A stretch of 64,000 nt of DNA from assembly GCF_014203225.1 (NCBI RefSeq), contig NZ_JACHIO010000012.1, positions 1-64,000 of the forward strand. The letters run 5' to 3'. The position numbers were made by a program, and so were the translations under genes. The stretch comes from Granulicella mallensis. Its GTDB lineage: Bacteria > Acidobacteriota > Terriglobia > Terriglobales > Acidobacteriaceae. Position 1 is the first letter of the stretch. Each line of letters begins with the position of its first letter. This document shows positions 1 through 8,383 of the stretch, one piece after another. Below the pieces are notes generated by a model that saw only the letters and a list, made by a program, of their open reading frames with translations, did not search any database and was not told the DNA's origin.

Positions 1-46
1 GCAACGCTTCCTTGATCCGTTCATACTGCGCCTCTGTCAGTTCCAT
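1..46 (-). CDS. IS5-family transposase, N-terminal fragment at window edge
   Basis: Only the first 15 codons are in the window. They read MELTEAQYERIKEAL, the typical opening of the DUF4096/IS5-type DDE transposase, in which a helical DNA-binding region precedes the catalytic domain. The start is ATG at 46-44. Nothing can be said about whether the enzyme is intact, because the DDE residues lie outside the window. Confidence 0.75.
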   Translation of the reverse strand, partial: MELTEAQYERIKEAL

Positions 47-97
47 CGGTACGAACAGGTTAACAGAAGTCTAGCCAATAGTGTGAACACGCCCTAG
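1..97 (-). mobile_element. left end of an IS5-type insertion sequence (rest outside window)
   Basis: Read on the reverse strand, the element begins near position 97 with AGGGCGTGTTCACAC, which resembles the terminal repeat of the IS427 group of IS5-family elements. About 50 bases further in, the transposase gene starts. The outer boundary falls inside CTAG (94-97), a plausible target duplication, and the sequence to the right is the body of a vapC gene. The right end of the element lies outside the window, so duplication and completeness cannot be seen. Confidence 0.75.
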
Positions 98-495
98 ACA
101 CAAATGTCATCTCAGAAACGAGGCGCCCCAGTAGACATGGGGCTGTACTCGCATGGCTGGCAAATCAGCCTGCAAATACGATCTTTCTGCCTTCAATTGC
201 ATTTCTGGAATTACAGCGAGGCGTTGAACTCACGCGACTTCAAAATTCGGACAAAGCAAGGGAGATCGAACGCTGGGTTGATGAAGTTGCAAAAACCGCA
301 AATATTCTGAGCTTCGATCTCTCTGCTGCGCGTGACTATTCCCGTTTCGCAAGTCGAAAGCCCGAATTTGTCTCAGAAGATGCGATGATCGCCGCCATAG
401 CACGCACACAAGACCTCACCATAGCTACACGCAACGTGCGGGATTTCAAAAATCTCGACGTCCCGACGATCAATCCCTTCGAGTATCGTCCTTAG
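94..495 (+). pseudogene. vapC-type PIN-domain toxin, 5' end removed by IS insertion
   Basis: An open frame runs from codons CTA GAC ACA AAT GTC (L-D-T-N-V) to TAG at 493-495. It reads as a nearly complete PIN-domain ribonuclease of the VapC/FitB type: the LDTNVISE start motif, the LELQRG segment with a conserved Glu, EDAMIAA with a conserved Asp, and ATRNVRDF near the end. Only the start codon and the first few residues are missing. Upstream is an IS5-type element, and the frame meets a stop at 79-81 with no ATG, GTG or TTG in between, so the gene cannot be translated normally. It resembles the intact VapC at 2432-2836 on the other side of icd. No vapB partner is visible; it would lie beyond the IS. 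Confidence 0.85.
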
Positions 496-508
496 AAGAT
501 TGCCCATA

Positions 509-543
509 CCCCATTCATGCGCGTTCTTTGCGCATGAATGGGG
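509..543. terminator. bidirectional terminator between vapC remnant and icd
   Basis: A perfect 14-base inverted repeat, CCCCATTCATGCGC / GCGCATGAATGGGG, has a 7-base loop (GTTCTTT). It lies between two convergent genes, which fits a shared transcription terminator. There is no long T tract on either side. Confidence 0.6.
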
Positions 544-575
544 CAGCAAAACTCCAGCTAACCCCGACGCACCTC

Positions 576-1979
576 TCACCCCATATTCTCAATCATCCGG
601 CTGGCGAACTCACTCGTCTTCGCCTTCGTCGCACCCTGCATCTGCCGCTCGAAATCATACGTCACGAACTTCTGCTGAATGGTCTTCTCCATCGAGCTTT
701 CGATCAGCCGCGCGGCCTCACTCCAGCCGAGAAAATCGAACATCATCACCCCCGAAAGCATCACCGATCCCGGGTTGATCACATCCTTGTCCGCATACTT
801 CGGCGCCGTTCCATGCGTGGCTTCAAACACCGCATAGCCATCGCCGATGTTCGCGCCCGGAGCGATCCCCAATCCGCCCACCTGCGCTGCCGCGGCATCG
901 GAGATGTAGTCGCCATTGAGGTTCGTCGTCGCGAGCACGCTGTAGTCTGAAGGCCGAATAATGATCTGCTGAAAGATCGAATCCGCAATACGGTCATTCA
1001 CCAGGATCTTGTTCTTCCACTGCCCATTGCCGTGCGTCGCTCCGATGCTCGCCACCACATCGCGCACCTCCTGCACGATGCTCTCGCCAAACTCCTTCGA
1101 CGCGAACTCGATTCCCGGCTCCACCAGCGCCGCATTCTCCTCCGGCGTCAGCTTCGGATTCTGTTCGAGATTCCCCAGAATCCAGCTCTCCCGCTCGGTC
1201 ACGGTATGCGCACGAAACTCCTGCATCGCCACCTCGTAGCCCCACTCGCGAAACGCGCCCTCGGTGAACTTCTGAATGTTCCCCTTGTGCACCAGAGTCA
1301 CCGTCTTGCGTTGGTGGTCGATCGCATACTGAATCGCCGCGCGCACCAGACGCTTCGATCCCGTAATCGAGATCGGCTTCACGCCCACACCCGAGTCCAG
1401 CCGCACCTTCTTCTTCGTGCCCTTCAGCATCTCGTCATTCACGAACGCAATGAACTTCGCAGCCTCCGGCGTTCCCTCGCGGAACTCGATGCCCGCATAG
1501 ATGTCCTCAGTGTTCTCCCGGAAGATCACCACATCCAGCTTCTCCGGCGACTTCACCGGGCTCGGTACGCCGCTGTAGTACTTCACCGGCCGCACGCACT
1601 GGTACAGATCCATCAACTGCCGCAGCGCCACATTCAGGCTGCGAATCCCACCGCCCACCGGCGTCGTCAACGGCCCTTTGATCGACACGCGAAAGTCCAC
1701 CGTCGCCTTCACCGTATCGTCCGGCAGCCAGTTCTGCGTCTTACGATAGCTCTTCTCTCCCGCCAGCACCTCGAACCACTTCACCGAGCGCTTGCCGCCA
1801 TAAGCCTTCTCAACCGCCGCATCGAACACCCGCTGCGACGCCTTCCAGATATCGCGTCCTGTTCCATCGCCTTCAATGAACGGAATGATCGGATGGTCCG
1901 GCACGGTGTACTTGCCGTTGGCATACTCAATCGCCTGTCCATCGCTGGGTACGGGAATGTCGTTGTAGCTGGTCTGCAT
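576..1979 (-). CDS. icd: NADP-dependent isocitrate dehydrogenase
   Basis: Converts isocitrate to 2-oxoglutarate, CO2 and NADPH in the TCA cycle (cytoplasm). The 467-residue product follows the Escherichia coli Icd pattern. IEGDGTG is near residue 36. RSLNVALRQ carries the substrate-binding serine that is phosphorylated in the E. coli enzyme. [14 protein letters not shown] and [13 protein letters not shown] follow, then the metal-binding NLNGDYISD, and GIAPGANIG with [10 protein letters not shown] near the C-terminus. It is about 50 residues longer than the E. coli enzyme, with the extra length mostly in the middle. It stands alone between two VapC loci and ends at the shared terminator at 509-543. 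Confidence 0.95.
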   Translation of the reverse strand: MQTSYNDIPVPSDGQAIEYANGKYTVPDHPIIPFIEGDGTGRDIWKASQRVFDAAVEKAYGGKRSVKWFEVLAGEKSYRKTQNWLPDDTVKATVDFRVSIKGPLTTPVGGGIRSLNVALRQLMDLYQCVRPVKYYSGVPSPVKSPEKLDVVIFRENTEDIYAGIEFREGTPEAAKFIAFVNDEMLKGTKKKVRLDSGVGVKPISITGSKRLVRAAIQYAIDHQRKTVTLVHKGNIQKFTEGAFREWGYEVAMQEFRAHTVTERESWILGNLEQNPKLTPEENAALVEPGIEFASKEFGESIVQEVRDVVASIGATHGNGQWKNKILVNDRIADSIFQQIIIRPSDYSVLATTNLNGDYISDAAAAQVGGLGIAPGANIGDGYAVFEATHGTAPKYADKDVINPGSVMLSGVMMFDFLGWSEAARLIESSMEKTIQQKFVTYDFERQMQGATKAKTSEFASRMIENMG

Positions 1980-2139
1980 AGGTTGGGCCCTCCTTCAAGA
2001 TGCCGCCCAACCTACCACCGTCAAAATGCAACTGGCAACGGGTTTACTCACAAGCCGAGCGATAAACGCGCACACCTCCCCTGAACATGCCCTCATTTCA
2101 CCGATGCTATTCTGGTCAGGAACTAGTCAGGAGAGGGAC

Positions 2140-2445
2140 ATGGCGAGCTGGCAACTTCAGGAAGCGAAAGCCAAATTCAGCGAAGTGATCGACACGGCAG
2201 AGAAAAAAGGGCCGCAGATCGTCACGCGCCACGGCGTGGAAACAGCCGTGATCGTACCGATCAACCAATGGAAGCAGTTGCTAAAGAATCAAAACTCGCT
2301 TGCCAACCGAGATGAGCGGACAGAGCAGCAGCGGCGCGATGACTTCCTTGCTTTACTGCGATCCGCACCGGACTTCGAAATTCCCGATCGTCACCGCGAG
2401 CGGCTGGAACAGAGAAAGGCACAGAAGCGGCGTGTATCTGCTTGA
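2140..2445 (+). CDS. type II antitoxin, Phd/YefM family (VapB partner)
   Basis: A 101-residue protein opening MASWQLQEAKAKFSEVID and continuing with VTRHGVETAVIVP, the pattern of the Phd/YefM antitoxin fold that binds its own operator. The charged C-terminal half (about residues 55-101) would wrap the toxin. The ATG at 2140 is preferred over the upstream in-frame ATG at 2026 because AGGAGAGGG lies just before it and the family motif begins there. The stop overlaps the toxin start by 14 bases, so the two genes are translationally coupled. Autoregulation is expected from the family but no operator was proven. Confidence 0.85.
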   Translation: MASWQLQEAKAKFSEVIDTAEKKGPQIVTRHGVETAVIVPINQWKQLLKNQNSLANRDERTEQQRRDDFLALLRSAPDFEIPDRHRERLEQRKAQKRRVSA

Positions 2446-2836
2446 CACAAACTGCATCTCCGAACTGCGCAAGATTCGTCCGCACGGCGCGGTGCTGTCA
2501 TGGTTCAATGCTCAGTCGCTAGATACCCTTGCGCTGCCCTCTGTCACAATCTATGAACTGCACAGCGGTGCACAGCGAACGAGGAGACAAAATCCTGCAA
2601 AGGCTGATGAAATTGCGGCATGGATTGAGAGCGTTATTCGCTCAATCGTAGTCCTGCCGTTTGGCACGGCCGAGGCACACATGGCCGCAGACTTTATGGA
2701 CAGGAAATCAGTTGACCTCCTGCCGGACGCAATGATTGCAGCCACAGCGGCCATTTACGATCTCACGCTGGTAACGCGAAATACGCGCGATTTCCTGAGC
2801 TTCCCTGTGCGATTGCTCAATCCGTTCATAACGTAG
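2432..2836 (+). CDS. vapC: VapC-type PIN-domain ribonuclease toxin
   Basis: A 134-residue PIN-domain toxin predicted to cut RNA with a Mg-binding acidic cluster. The residues visible are the Asp in VYLLDTN at the N-terminus, the Glu in YELHSG, the Asp in LLPDAMIAA and the Asp in TRNTRDF. The GTG at 2432 is taken as the start because it gives the canonical VYLLDTN opening and the usual family length; longer in-frame starts would run through the antitoxin gene in another frame. It follows the Phd/YefM antitoxin with a 14-base overlap. All key residues are present, so it is probably active, and it is a paralogue of the IS-split copy at 94-495. Confidence 0.88.
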   Translation: MYLLDTNCISELRKIRPHGAVLSWFNAQSLDTLALPSVTIYELHSGAQRTRRQNPAKADEIAAWIESVIRSIVVLPFGTAEAHMAADFMDRKSVDLLPDAMIAATAAIYDLTLVTRNTRDFLSFPVRLLNPFIT

Positions 2837-2855
2837 TCCCATTGAAGGGACGCAC

Positions 2856-2885
2856 AAAGAGGGCCGGCAATTGCCGGCCCTCTTT
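2856..2885. terminator. bidirectional terminator between vapC and glutamine synthetase
   Basis: A perfect 15+15 base palindrome with no loop bases (AAAGAGGGCCGGCAA / TTGCCGGCCCTCTTT), with T-rich sequence on the right and A-rich sequence on the left. It sits between convergent genes and can end transcription from both sides. Confidence 0.8.
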
Positions 2886-2905
2886 GCTTGTTTCGTAAGC
2901 GGAGC

Positions 2906-4339
2906 TTAGAACTGGCCCCACAGCAACTGGTTATAAACATCGTGGTGGAACTGGATCTCCGACGGCTTGACGATCGTACCCAGCAGCCGTGCGCAGCGAT
3001 CGGCCGACGCCTGCTTCAGGTCCGCGTAGCGAGCCTTCACATCCTCACCCAGCAGCTCGCTCGTCCACTCCGCATTGCGGAAGTCTTCGAGAGCCGTATA
3101 GATGTTATCCGGCAGATACCGCTCAGCCTGGCGCAGGTTCTTGATCTTCGACGTGTTGCCCTGCAGGCCGCTCTTGAACACCGAGTACAGCACCATGTAC
3201 GGGTTCGCATCCGGTCCAACCGAACGAACTTCGACGCGTGCCGACTTCTCGTTGCCGATCGGAATACGAACCATCGAGCCGCGATCCGTCGCCGAAGCCT
3301 TGATCTGATTCGGAGCTTCGAAGTGAGGATCGAGGCGGCGATACGCATTCACGCTGGCGTTCAGCAGCAGGCAGATGTCGTTGCCGTGGGTCAGGATCTT
3401 GTCCACAAAACCCCACGCAAACTTCGAGACCTTCTCCTCGCCCTTCGGATCCCAGAAGAGGTTCTTGCCGCTCTTGTTGGTGATCGAAACGTTGGTGTGC
3501 ATGCCCGAACCGTTCACGCCCGTAACCGGCTTCGGCAGGAAGCTCGCCGTCATGCCCATCTGGGTCGCAACCTGGCGGCAGATCAGCTTGTAGAGCTGGA
3601 TCTGGTCGGCAGCCGCCACCACATCGCCGTACGAGTAGTTGATCTCGAACTGCGAAGGCGCAACTTCCGGGTGATCCTTTTCATTCTCGAAGCCCATCGC
3701 GCGCTGCACTTCAGCGGTCGTATCGATGAACTCGCGTAGCGGGTCGCCCGGCAGTGAGTGGTAGTAGCCGCCCTGGTTGACGTACTCGAACTTGCCCGTC
3801 TCGTGGAAAGTGCGCTCCGCATCGATGCCGTCGAACAGGAAGCCTTCGATCTCGTTGGCGGCGTTCAGCGTGTAGCCGTTCTTCTCGAACTGCTCCGTGG
3901 CAAAGCTCTTCAACACACCGCGCAGGTCGCCCGAATAGTGTTCGCCGTTCTTGTCGATGACTTCGCCGAACACCAGCACTTTACCCGAACCGAACACATC
4001 GGCCGGCGTCCAGTAAAACGCGCTCCAGTCGAGGCCCAGGCGAAGATCACTCTCACGCTGCGCCGTAAAGCCGCGAATCGAGGAGCCGTCGAACGTCAGG
4101 TTGTCATAGCTCTTGATCAGGAACTTCTTGTCGTAGTCGAGCATGTGCAGGCGGCCTTCGAGGTCCGAAAACAGAACCGTCACAGCCTTGATGCCGGGTG
4201 TATCCGCAAGATACTTCAGGCGCTCTTCCTGGATGACGTCGGCAGCTACACGCTTCTTGCGCTGGTCTTTAGCCTGCAGATTGAGGTCTTCCAGCTCTTC
4301 GTAGGACAACTCCAGAAAATTGCGAAATTCGCTCGACAT
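2906..4339 (-). CDS. glnA: glutamine synthetase, type I family
   Basis: Predicted to join glutamate and ammonia using ATP (nitrogen assimilation, cytoplasm). The 477-residue product shows FDGSSIRGF near residue 75, NEIEGFLFD (metal-binding Glu), a substrate region with SQFEINY, NGSGMHTNVS, the ATP-site segment ATDRGSMVRIP and then ANPYMVLYS. The start at 4339 has AAGGAG six bases upstream; the open frame continues further but without a signal. The Tyr-containing NLYDLP-type motif that is adenylylated in enteric GlnA is not evident, so control by GlnE is doubtful. It could be a family member with another amine substrate, but the core motifs favour true GS. Confidence 0.85.
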   Translation of the reverse strand: MSSEFRNFLELSYEELEDLNLQAKDQRKKRVAADVIQEERLKYLADTPGIKAVTVLFSDLEGRLHMLDYDKKFLIKSYDNLTFDGSSIRGFTAQRESDLRLGLDWSAFYWTPADVFGSGKVLVFGEVIDKNGEHYSGDLRGVLKSFATEQFEKNGYTLNAANEIEGFLFDGIDAERTFHETGKFEYVNQGGYYHSLPGDPLREFIDTTAEVQRAMGFENEKDHPEVAPSQFEINYSYGDVVAAADQIQLYKLICRQVATQMGMTASFLPKPVTGVNGSGMHTNVSITNKSGKNLFWDPKGEEKVSKFAWGFVDKILTHGNDICLLLNASVNAYRRLDPHFEAPNQIKASATDRGSMVRIPIGNEKSARVEVRSVGPDANPYMVLYSVFKSGLQGNTSKIKNLRQAERYLPDNIYTALEDFRNAEWTSELLGEDVKARYADLKQASADRCARLLGTIVKPSEIQFHHDVYNQLLWGQF

Positions 4340-4576
4340 GGCACTCCTTGGGATGACAGCTTTTGCTGCCGGGTGATGGATTTTTGCAAGAACGGTGCAG
4401 GGGGAACAAATTACCGAGGCCGCGGGCAACCTTAGGGCCACATCTAAAGTTAGCAGAAATTCATCGTCAAGCAACATCGTTCCTTCGCGGTTTTTGCTGG
4501 GTTCTTGCCTACAGCCTGCAACACCGTCGCCGTTGAGGCTTGACCGCCTTTGCCGTTGAGGTTGCGATGTTGTGGC

Positions 4577-4645
4577 CGTTGCTTGTTTTTCGCCGTCATC
4601 CTGAGCCACCGGCGAAGGACCCCCGCATTCGTACCGGCACAAACG
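4577..4645. repeat. GTCATCCTGAG-type intergenic repeat
   Basis: Contains GTTGCTTGTTTTTCGCCG, then GTCATCCTGAG, GGCGAAGGACCCCCGCATT. The same arrangement recurs at 6013-6107 and 55896-55967, and a relative at 7999-8053. It is non-coding and lies upstream of the glutamine synthetase gene. Confidence 0.6.
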
Positions 4646-4731
4646 GGCGCGGGCCCCATCAGCTAGTCCCACCTTTCGGGCCGATCACAAAGACAAGCAG
4701 AGTCCAAACCTTATAAGGGGGGCATCCAATG

Positions 4732-4875
4732 GCGCGCAGCGCGTTCCGTGACGCTTCAGCGTCACGGAGACGGAGGGAGCCGTAGCCTTTAGGCTACGGA
4801 ATTCAGGTCTAGCAAAGATGCGGCCTTTAGGCCCGGCCTTCTTTCGGCTATGCGCAAAAGGCCCACACCTAAACC
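4732..4875. repeat. multi-hairpin intergenic repeat, copy 1
   Basis: A run of hairpins in the spacer between glnA and aguB. It holds a start block GCGCGCAGCGCGTT, CCGTGACGCT-TC-AGCGTCACGG (4746-4767), CCGTAGCC-TTTA-GGCTACGG (4780-4799), then GGCCTTTAGGCCCGGCCTTC and an AAAGGCCC arm. The same blocks in the same order recur at 53308-53555, and a shortened version lies at 12063-12121. This is an intergenic repeat family, not a gene. Confidence 0.75.
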
Positions 4876-5022
4876 CAAGCCCTTCGCATCGTTGATTCTG
4901 CTCTTAAAGCCCCGCGCGCTCCGCCTCCCCAACCATCAAACATCGCGCCCTCTCCCTCTCACGAATCCCCAGCATTCTTCAGACCATCTACTACACTGGT
5001 AATGGAATCGAGACCACAAAAA

Positions 5023-5964
5023 ATGACCTCTAAAACGACCCGCGTCGCTCTCATCCAGATGTCCTGCGCCCCCTCCACCGAGGCCAACCTCGCGAAGGCC
5101 GTAGCCCGCGTGCGCGAGGCCGCCGAAAACGGCGCCAAACTCATCTGCCTGCCGGAGCTCTTCCGCGCGCAGTACTTCTGCCAGCGCGAAGACCACGCAC
5201 TCTTCGACATCACCGAGTCCATCCCCGGCCCCTCCACCGCCGCCCTCAGCGAAGTCGTGCGCGAGCACAAGCTCGTCGTCATCGCTTCCCTCTTCGAGCG
5301 CCGCGCTCCGGGCCTGTATCACAACACCGCGGCCATCCTCGACCACACCAGCGCCGCGCCGGACAACCTCGCCGCGATCTATCGCAAGATGCACATCCCC
5401 GACGACCCGCTCTACTACGAGAAGTTCTACTTCACGCCGGGCGACCTCGGCTTCATGGCGCAGAAGACCTCCGCCGGCCCCATCGGCACGCTCGTCTGCT
5501 GGGACCAGTGGTATCCCGAAGGCGCACGCGTCACCGCGCTCAAGGGCGCCGAGACGCTCTTCTTCCCCACCGCCATCGGCTGGCACCCCAGCGAGAAGGC
5601 CGAGTACGGCGAGCGCCAATACGACGCCTGGCAGACCATCCAGCGCGCCCACGCCATCGCGAACGGAGTCTTCGTCTGCGCCGTCAACCGCGTAGGCCAC
5701 GAGCACGGAGACGTCGAGCACAACGGCGTCATGATGCAAGGCCCCGGCGACCACACCCCGGCCACCGGCCTCGAGTTCTGGGGCGGCAGCTTCATCGCCG
5801 ATCCCTTCGGCCGCATCCTCGCCAAGGCCTCGCACGACAAGGAAGAGATCCTCTACGCCGACCTCGACTCCAGGGAAGTGGAGATCACCCGCCAGCACTG
5901 GCCCTTCCTCCGCGACCGCCGCATCGACGCCTACGGCGGCATCACCAGCCGCTTTCTCGACTAG
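5023..5964 (+). CDS. aguB: N-carbamoylputrescine amidase
   Basis: Hydrolyses N-carbamoylputrescine to putrescine, CO2 and ammonia; this is the last step of the agmatine route to polyamines. The 313-residue nitrilase-superfamily protein has the three catalytic positions: Glu in CLPELF (near residue 43), Lys in YRKMHIPDDP and Cys in VCWDQWYPE. The segments AIGWHPSEKAEYGE and GVFVCAVNRVG match plant and bacterial AguB. ATG 5023 is chosen because the protein family begins at the following residues; an in-frame ATG at 5002 would add seven residues. The partner agmatine deiminase is at 12231-13283. Confidence 0.9.
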   Translation: MTSKTTRVALIQMSCAPSTEANLAKAVARVREAAENGAKLICLPELFRAQYFCQREDHALFDITESIPGPSTAALSEVVREHKLVVIASLFERRAPGLYHNTAAILDHTSAAPDNLAAIYRKMHIPDDPLYYEKFYFTPGDLGFMAQKTSAGPIGTLVCWDQWYPEGARVTALKGAETLFFPTAIGWHPSEKAEYGERQYDAWQTIQRAHAIANGVFVCAVNRVGHEHGDVEHNGVMMQGPGDHTPATGLEFWGGSFIADPFGRILAKASHDKEEILYADLDSREVEITRQHWPFLRDRRIDAYGGITSRFLD

Positions 5965-6012
5965 CACGACAGCGCTTCGAACAACAGCACCATTGTTCGA
6001 AGCGCTCGCTAC

Positions 6013-6107
6013 TTTCGTCGTCGTTGCTTATTTCGTCGTCGTTGCTTGTTTTCGTCGTTGCTTGTTTTCGTCGTCATCCTGAGCGGTACGCGAAGGCCCC
6101 CCGCATT
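6013..6107. repeat. short tandem TTCGTCGTCGTTGCTTG units plus GTCATCCTGAG repeat
   Basis: Three to four imperfect units of TTCGTCGTCGTTGCTTGT run into GTCATCCTGAG, CGCGAAGGCCCCCCGCATT. The second part is the same repeat as at 4577-4645 and 55896-55967. It lies between aguB and the convergent terminase-like gene, and no gene is present. Confidence 0.55.
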
Positions 6108-6154
6108 GGTGCCACCCCAGACGTCAGGGGTGGCACATCGCATTTGGCGTGCCC

Positions 6155-6811
6155 CTACTGCACCACCACGTCCTCCCGCGCCCCCACCGCCACAATATTC
6201 ACTCGCACCTCCTGCGCCTCACGCTCCGGCTCGACAGCCCCCAGCATCTTGAACAACTGCTGGACATACTTCAGCCGCGTCTCAAAGTCGGCAATCATCT
6301 GCACGGTCGCCGCCTTACCTCGCTCGCCACTCGCCACCACCTGCGGACGCACCGCATCCAATCCCTCGCGCATCTTCTCCGCCAGAATATTCAGCGTGAT
6401 CCCCGCATGGGCCATCGCCTTGCGGATCAACATCTCTGTGATGGGCCCCTCGATCCGCGTGGTCGGATGATCCGCTCGCTTCGCAGGAAATCCTGCGTCC
6501 AGTGCCGCCCGCCTCTTCGTCTTGCCATCCATCAAGCCCGCTACATAGAGCTCGTAACGGCTCTTCGCAACCTCTCCTGAAGGCTCCCGAGTCAGGGCCT
6601 TATGCAGCAGCGCCTCGGTAACAGGCCCTTCGATACTCCTGCCCGGATGACGCGCCTGATTCTTGGAAAACCCCGCAGCCAGCGCCGCCTGCGACTTCGT
6701 CTTGCCATCCATCAGGCCATCAACGTACAGCTCATAGCGATTCTTACCCGGCTGCGCTTCCTGCTGTACCTCAGCGCCAGGAATAACCTTCAAACAACGT
6801 GCAGTAGCCAT
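6155..6811 (-). CDS. protein with two terminase-small-subunit-like helix-turn-helix repeats
   Basis: A 218-residue protein built from a duplicated unit. RYELYVDGLMDGKTKSQAAL (about residues 26-45) and RYELYVAGLMDGKTKRRAAL (about 86-105) are each followed by AGF, a HPGR or HPTT segment, and IEGPVTE or IEGPITE. The unit resembles the DNA-binding region of phage Terminase_2 small subunits, and the C-terminal stretch DFETRLKYVQQLFKMLGAVEP resembles their oligomerisation helix. The start at 6811 has GGAG five bases upstream; the longer start at 6832 has none. No other phage genes are nearby, so it is either a prophage relic or a domesticated DNA-binding protein. Confidence 0.6.
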   Translation of the reverse strand: MATARCLKVIPGAEVQQEAQPGKNRYELYVDGLMDGKTKSQAALAAGFSKNQARHPGRSIEGPVTEALLHKALTREPSGEVAKSRYELYVAGLMDGKTKRRAALDAGFPAKRADHPTTRIEGPITEMLIRKAMAHAGITLNILAEKMREGLDAVRPQVVASGERGKAATVQMIADFETRLKYVQQLFKMLGAVEPEREAQEVRVNIVAVGAREDVVVQ

Positions 6812-6857
6812 AAAATCTCCAATAAAAAACACCCTCTACGGGTGTGAGTTCACTTTC

Positions 6858-6945
6858 GCCTTTGCTTTTGCTCTTGCTCTTGCTTTTGCTTTTGCTTTTG
6901 CTTTTGCTTTTCTAGTTGTCATTCCCGGAGGGAATCTGCTGTCTT
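6858..6945. repeat. hexanucleotide GCTTTT/GCTCTT tract followed by GTCATTCCC repeat
   Basis: About nine tandem GCTTTT or GCTCTT units (to about 6911) run straight into TCTAGTTGTCATTCCCGGAG, GGAATCTGCT. Shorter versions of the same junction (GCTTTTCTAGTTGTCATTCC) appear at 57117, 60138, 61965 and 62031, so the tract looks like an expanded arm of that repeat family. The remaining bases up to 7163 hold nothing recognisable. Confidence 0.65.
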
Positions 6946-7163
6946 CCGCACCAGCAAGCATCCTGACAAGCCACACCCATCCGTGCCACAACCCACTGGA
7001 ATCCCACCGGGGCTTCATCGCAAACCAGAAGCTCTACTCGCCATACAAGGCCCAGCGAGACAGGCACAACGGATTGTCACCCACTATGCCATCCCGCAAG
7101 CGCCCGGCCAAGCAAATTGCGGTTAGAAATCCGCCTCTTCCTTAACGTCGAGGGGATTAACGA

Positions 7164-7277
7164 TCACACCACCAGCACAAGGTCATGCGTCTTCGCCAGC
7201 TTCCGCGCAAACTCAAGTCCAATCCCACTGGAGGCCCCGGTAATCACCGCAACAAGCTTCGTCGGCGCCATTTTCAT
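7164..7277 (-). pseudogene. N-terminal fragment of a short-chain dehydrogenase
   Basis: The frame reads MKMAPTKLVAVITGASSGIG and LEFARKLAKTHDLVLVV, then stops. This is the Rossmann nucleotide-binding start of an SDR (TGASSGIG), which normally continues for another 200 or so residues with an NAG motif and a YxxxK active site. Neither follows in any frame here. AAGGA lies before ATG 7277. The stretch is best read as the remnant of a deleted gene. Confidence 0.7.
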
Positions 7278-7455
7278 TCCTTCGTTAGAAACACTTCTCA
7301 GGTACCATGCGTCTCTAGGATAGAACCGCGACTGCAACATCCTGGCAACTATCGCATCGACCCTCGCGAGAGGTATCGTGTAGCAACGCGACCTCAAAAC
7401 CGGCCCAGGGCCGCATTCATTTCAGCGCCTTCGCGCTGAGAAAGTCAGACGGAAT

Positions 7456-7947
7456 ATGATCCTCGCGCTCGCACTGCTCGCTCTCTTCGCGCCACAGCAA
7501 ACAGCGGACCCGACTTTGCCTCCCGCAACTGCCCATGTTCGTTACACCGTCGAAGGTCACGGCGTTCAAACCTACAACTGCACGGCTCAGAACGGCGGCT
7601 TCGCCTGGGTCTTTGAAGAGCCCGCGGCAGGACTCTTCGATCCCACCACCCACCAGCAGATAGGCGTGCACACCGCCGGCCCCACGTGGACCTGGAGCGA
7701 CGGCAGCTCCATCACCGGCAAGGTCCTGCAGTCCAAGCCCTCCGACAACCCGGCAAACATCCCCTGGCTCCTGCTCGAGACGCACCCAACCGGCACCACC
7801 ACCGGCGCCCTGTCGAACATCACCTTCGTACGCCGCTCCGAGACCCAGGCCGGCCAGGCCCCCACCTCCGGCTGCGACGCGAAGAATGTGAACGTAGTCC
7901 TCCGCGTCCCCTACGCAGCCACGTACACCTTCTACAGCACGAACTAA
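7456..7947 (+). CDS. exported DUF3455 protein
   Basis: A 163-residue protein with a short hydrophobic leader (MILALALLALFAP). It then follows the DUF3455 pattern: GVQTYNC, FAWVFEEPAAGLFD, VHTAGPTWTWSDGS, ITGKV, IPWLLLETHPTG, ITFVRR, GCDAKN, and a C-terminal RVPYAATYTFYST. The family is secreted or periplasmic in bacteria and fungi and has no proven function. It stands alone, followed by a GTCATCCTGAG-type repeat. Confidence 0.8.
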   Translation: MILALALLALFAPQQTADPTLPPATAHVRYTVEGHGVQTYNCTAQNGGFAWVFEEPAAGLFDPTTHQQIGVHTAGPTWTWSDGSSITGKVLQSKPSDNPANIPWLLLETHPTGTTTGALSNITFVRRSETQAGQAPTSGCDAKNVNVVLRVPYAATYTFYSTN

Positions 7948-7998
7948 CGAAACCGAGATAGATTACCCAGCTGTTTTGTTCACATCACCCACCGAAAC

Positions 7999-8053
7999 GT
8001 CATCCTGAGCGAAGTGTCTCGCGCTTTTGCGAGACGCGCAGTCGAAGGACCCC
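7999..8053. repeat. GTCATCCTGAG-type repeat with internal hairpin
   Basis: GTCATCCTGAGCGAAGTG is followed by GTCTCGCGC-TTTT-GCGAGAC and then GCAGTCGAAGGACCCC. It is the longer, hairpin-bearing relative of the repeats at 4577 and 6073. It lies just after the DUF3455 gene. Confidence 0.55.
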
Positions 8054-8383
8054 GAAAGATTTTATCTCGCCCAGAACGTTGGGAACTTTTCAAGCACGAA
8101 CGTTCAGGCTCGAGCGCTTGAAGTAGCAAAGGCCCGAGAGGTATAGCCAGGATTACAACCCTTGGCCTCCATGTGAGCTACAACTATTTATTCGTAATTA
8201 CTGATAACACCATCTTGCGCGAATGACATATTCGAACTAGACCATCACTACCCAGGCAACCGAGCTGTGAACTAGTCCGAGAGCATCGGCAAAACTCAGT
8301 GGAAGTTACAATAAAAGCGAACTGGCACCCGCTCTCACCCACATGGGGGTACTGGCTCAACATCAGGGTTTAAGGTTGAGTCC
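8054..8383. other. 330-base intergenic stretch without a recognisable gene
   Basis: No supported coding frame. The sequence becomes AT-rich towards the right (TTACAATAAAAGCG near 8305), which may include the promoter of the TIGR03435 gene at 8384. No other element was seen. Confidence 0.4.

Noticed and set aside
104..310. 68-codon forward frame beside the IS end
   Set aside because: Out of frame with the clear vapC remnant that occupies the same bases.
4936..5967. 343-codon reverse frame over aguB
   Set aside because: Shadow of a high-GC gene: Val/Gly/Ala/Asp-rich without motifs, while the forward frame has all nitrilase-family residues.
6858..6911. Possible CRISPR-like array
   Set aside because: Units are 6 bases with no spacers; it is a simple tandem repeat.
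6836..7018. 60-codon reverse frame ending in alternating Lys-Ala
   Set aside because: It is only the translation of the GCTTTT hexanucleotide tract, not a histone-like protein.
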